From positions 1,980,501-2,044,500 of the forward strand of contig NZ_AP024620.1 of assembly GCF_023734095.1 (NCBI RefSeq): a stretch of DNA of 64,000 bases, given 5' to 3'. A program made the position numbers and the translations under genes. The notes under the pieces are model-generated. The model was not told the origin of the DNA. It searched no databases and was given only the letters and a program-made list of their open reading frames with translations. Of the stretch, positions 62,807 through 64,000 are shown piece by piece. This stretch comes from Moorella sp. Hama-1 (GTDB lineage Bacteria; Bacillota; DSM-521; Neomoorellales; Neomoorellaceae). The first letter of the stretch is position 1. The number at the start of each line of letters is the position of its first letter.

Positions 62807-64000
62807 GGGACCACCTCCGGGTTGGCTACATACTCGTCTTCCACGCCATAATTGGCCAGGGAAACAGTGTAGAATTCAGCGAAATCCCGCTGTAGTTCCA
62901 TCGGCAAGGTCGAGGGTGCGGGAGGGGCGACCATGAGGGTCCTGCCGGAGGCACCGGCCACGATCTGGCCTTCCCGGATGATAAGTTTACCGCCCTTAAG
63001 GACATATGCTGCCCTGGCGAACATGGCTTGCTTATCCCTCTGGGGACGATAAATGGCAATATCGGCGTCGGCGCCAGGACCAAGATGCCCCTTCCGGGTC
63101 AAGCCCAGGGCCCGGGCAGGGCCGGCGCGGGTAATGATGGCGATTTCCTCCAGGGTATACTCGCGGTTAAGTTCCGCCAGGCAGGTGTAGCGCTGCACCC
63201 GGGGATTGAGTTTCGCCAGCCATTCCCGGCGGTAATCAGCATCCATAAGCAGATGGATGATCTGGGGATAGGCTGTGAACGGCCCGGCATTGGGGTGGTC
63301 GGTGGTAAGGAAAATTTGCCACGGGTTAGTCACCAGCAAAAGCAGTTCCAGGCCGATGGCCCACTGCACGGCGTTGACCAGGACCTCAGGGCGGTAGTTC
63401 AGGGGAACAACTCCCGATCCGCTTTCCATCTCGATATCGCAGTTGCTCCATTTATTACCTGTTAACCGGTGCAGGTTAAACTGCATGGGGGCGTCGGCCG
63501 TCATGGTAGTAGCCGGTCCGAAGACAATCTGACCTGCATCGCAGGTAAATTCCGGGTGCTGGTTGAGATATTCCGCTACCTGGGGCGCTGCCGACCGGAT
63601 ACCGCCCTTTTTGGTAGCAGCGTAGGAGTGAAATTGCAAATGCGTGAAATGCACCCGGTGGCCGGACAAAAAACGCATCGTTTCCAGGGTGGTCCGGAAA
63701 TTACCCGCCTGGCCGAGATGGTTGGCATGCAGGTGCAGGGAGTGGGGCAGCCGGAGATCTTCCACTGCTTCTACCAGCACCTCTAAAATCCGACGCGGCG
63801 TAACGCCGAAGGGGGGTACGGGCGTATCCAGATCGACTTCGCCCCGGCCCCATTTCCAGTTTTCTACACCCCCGGGGTTGACTGCTTTAACGGCGTAGCC
63901 CTTGCTCGCGCGCAGCAGCCAGGCCACCAGGTCCCGCGTCTGTTCCCGCCGGCGCGGGGCATCGACGTCGCTAATAGTTTTCATCACCAGGTAGTTGTTG
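62797..64000 (-). CDS. fhcA: Formylmethanofuran hydrolase/dehydrogenase subunit A (FhcA/FwdA), partial
   Basis: C-terminal about 400 residues of an amidohydrolase-type subunit that interconverts formylmethanofuran and formate. The frame is open to the right edge, where the residues NNYLV precede the first in-frame GTG/ATG, so the real start lies outside. Motifs: PHSLHLHANHLGQAGNF (metal-site region), VHFTHLQFHSYAA, LTTDHPNAGPFTAYP (containing the metal-site Asp), and LGPGADADIAIYRP. About 130-160 residues, including the first metal-binding motif, are missing because of the window edge. Overlaps fhcD by 10 bases. Confidence 0.95.
   Translation of the reverse strand, partial: NNYLVMKTISDVDAPRRREQTRDLVAWLLRASKGYAVKAVNPGGVENWKWGRGEVDLDTPVPPFGVTPRRILEVLVEAVEDLRLPHSLHLHANHLGQAGNFRTTLETMRFLSGHRVHFTHLQFHSYAATKKGGIRSAAPQVAEYLNQHPEFTCDAGQIVFGPATTMTADAPMQFNLHRLTGNKWSNCDIEMESGSGVVPLNYRPEVLVNAVQWAIGLELLLLVTNPWQIFLTTDHPNAGPFTAYPQIIHLLMDADYRREWLAKLNPRVQRYTCLAELNREYTLEEIAIITRAGPARALGLTRKGHLGPGADADIAIYRPQRDKQAMFARAAYVLKGGKLIIREGQIVAGASGRTLMVAPPAPSTLPMELQRDFAEFYTVSLANYGVEDEYVANPEVVPCA

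Overview
The window looks like the chromosome of a thermophilic, GC-rich Gram-positive bacterium of the Moorella type. This is an inference from the housekeeping gene order (rrf2-nifS-nifU-mnmA and alaS-ireB-ruvX-DUF1292; relA-dtd-MBL-hisS-aspS-6S RNA-tcdA; queA-tgt-yajC-HD-secD-secF; sigI-rsgI; ruvC-ruvA-ruvB), the sporulation-type genes (bofC-like, sigI/rsgI), the frequent GTG and TTG starts with strong GGAGG ribosome binding sites, and the high GC. Almost every gene is on the minus strand, so operons are read from right to left.

Layout from left to right. 1-6.7 kb: alaS operon (alaS, ireB, a small hypothetical, an aldo/keto reductase-ferredoxin fusion, ruvX, DUF1292), then a VanW-type cell-surface protein. 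6.7-11.5 kb: accessory block (SAM methyltransferase, DUF1638, DsrE and flavin split-barrel pair, Crp/Fnr regulator, YgeY-type M20 hydrolase) lying between alaS and its usual partners. 11.6-17.2 kb: Fe-S and thiouridine operon with an Rrf2 regulator, NifS, NifU, MnmA, a PRC-barrel protein, two tiny genes and an AI-2E family membrane protein. 17.5-21.4 kb: Mrp/NBP35 ATPase, DUF134, rarA, ydcF. 20.6-24.3 kb: a decayed island holding fragments of an amidase, a type III restriction helicase with an internal deletion, a methyltransferase tail and an ADP-ribosylglycohydrolase head, ending at an intact hicBA pair. 25.2-52 kb: conserved core genes, with csoR-trxA under a probable CsoR operator, a 6S RNA between aspS and tcdA, a metal transporter behind a probable attenuator, and a c-di-AMP (ydaO/yuaA) riboswitch before a secreted CAP-domain protein. 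52-53 kb: cysK.

53.2-64 kb, cut by the right edge: the most striking region. Eleven closely packed minus-strand genes form an archaeal-type one-carbon module. In transcription order they are fhcA (partial), fhcD (formyltransferase), fhcC, mch (methenyl-H4MPT cyclohydrolase), a RimK-type ligase, a CitG-like protein, mfnB, an ATP-grasp ligase, an MfnF/ORF6-like protein, an MfnE-like kinase and a HisA-related protein. Together they encode enzymes that move formyl and methenyl groups on methanofuran and tetrahydromethanopterin (H4MPT)-type carriers, plus much of the machinery that makes those carriers. This set is known from methanogens and from methylotrophic proteobacteria, planctomycetes and NC10 bacteria. 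Finding it beside acetogen-like Firmicute housekeeping genes is unexpected, because such bacteria normally use tetrahydrofolate. fae, mtd, mer, fhcB and the H4MPT head-group genes are not in the window; fhcB would be expected just beyond the right edge.

A second feature of general interest is a family of dispersed intergenic repeats (hairpin plus pyrimidine-rich tract on the transcribed strand). Full copies sit immediately upstream of nifU, the MBL-fold hydrolase and yajC and appear to carry the ribosome binding site, with diverged copies near mnmA and secD.
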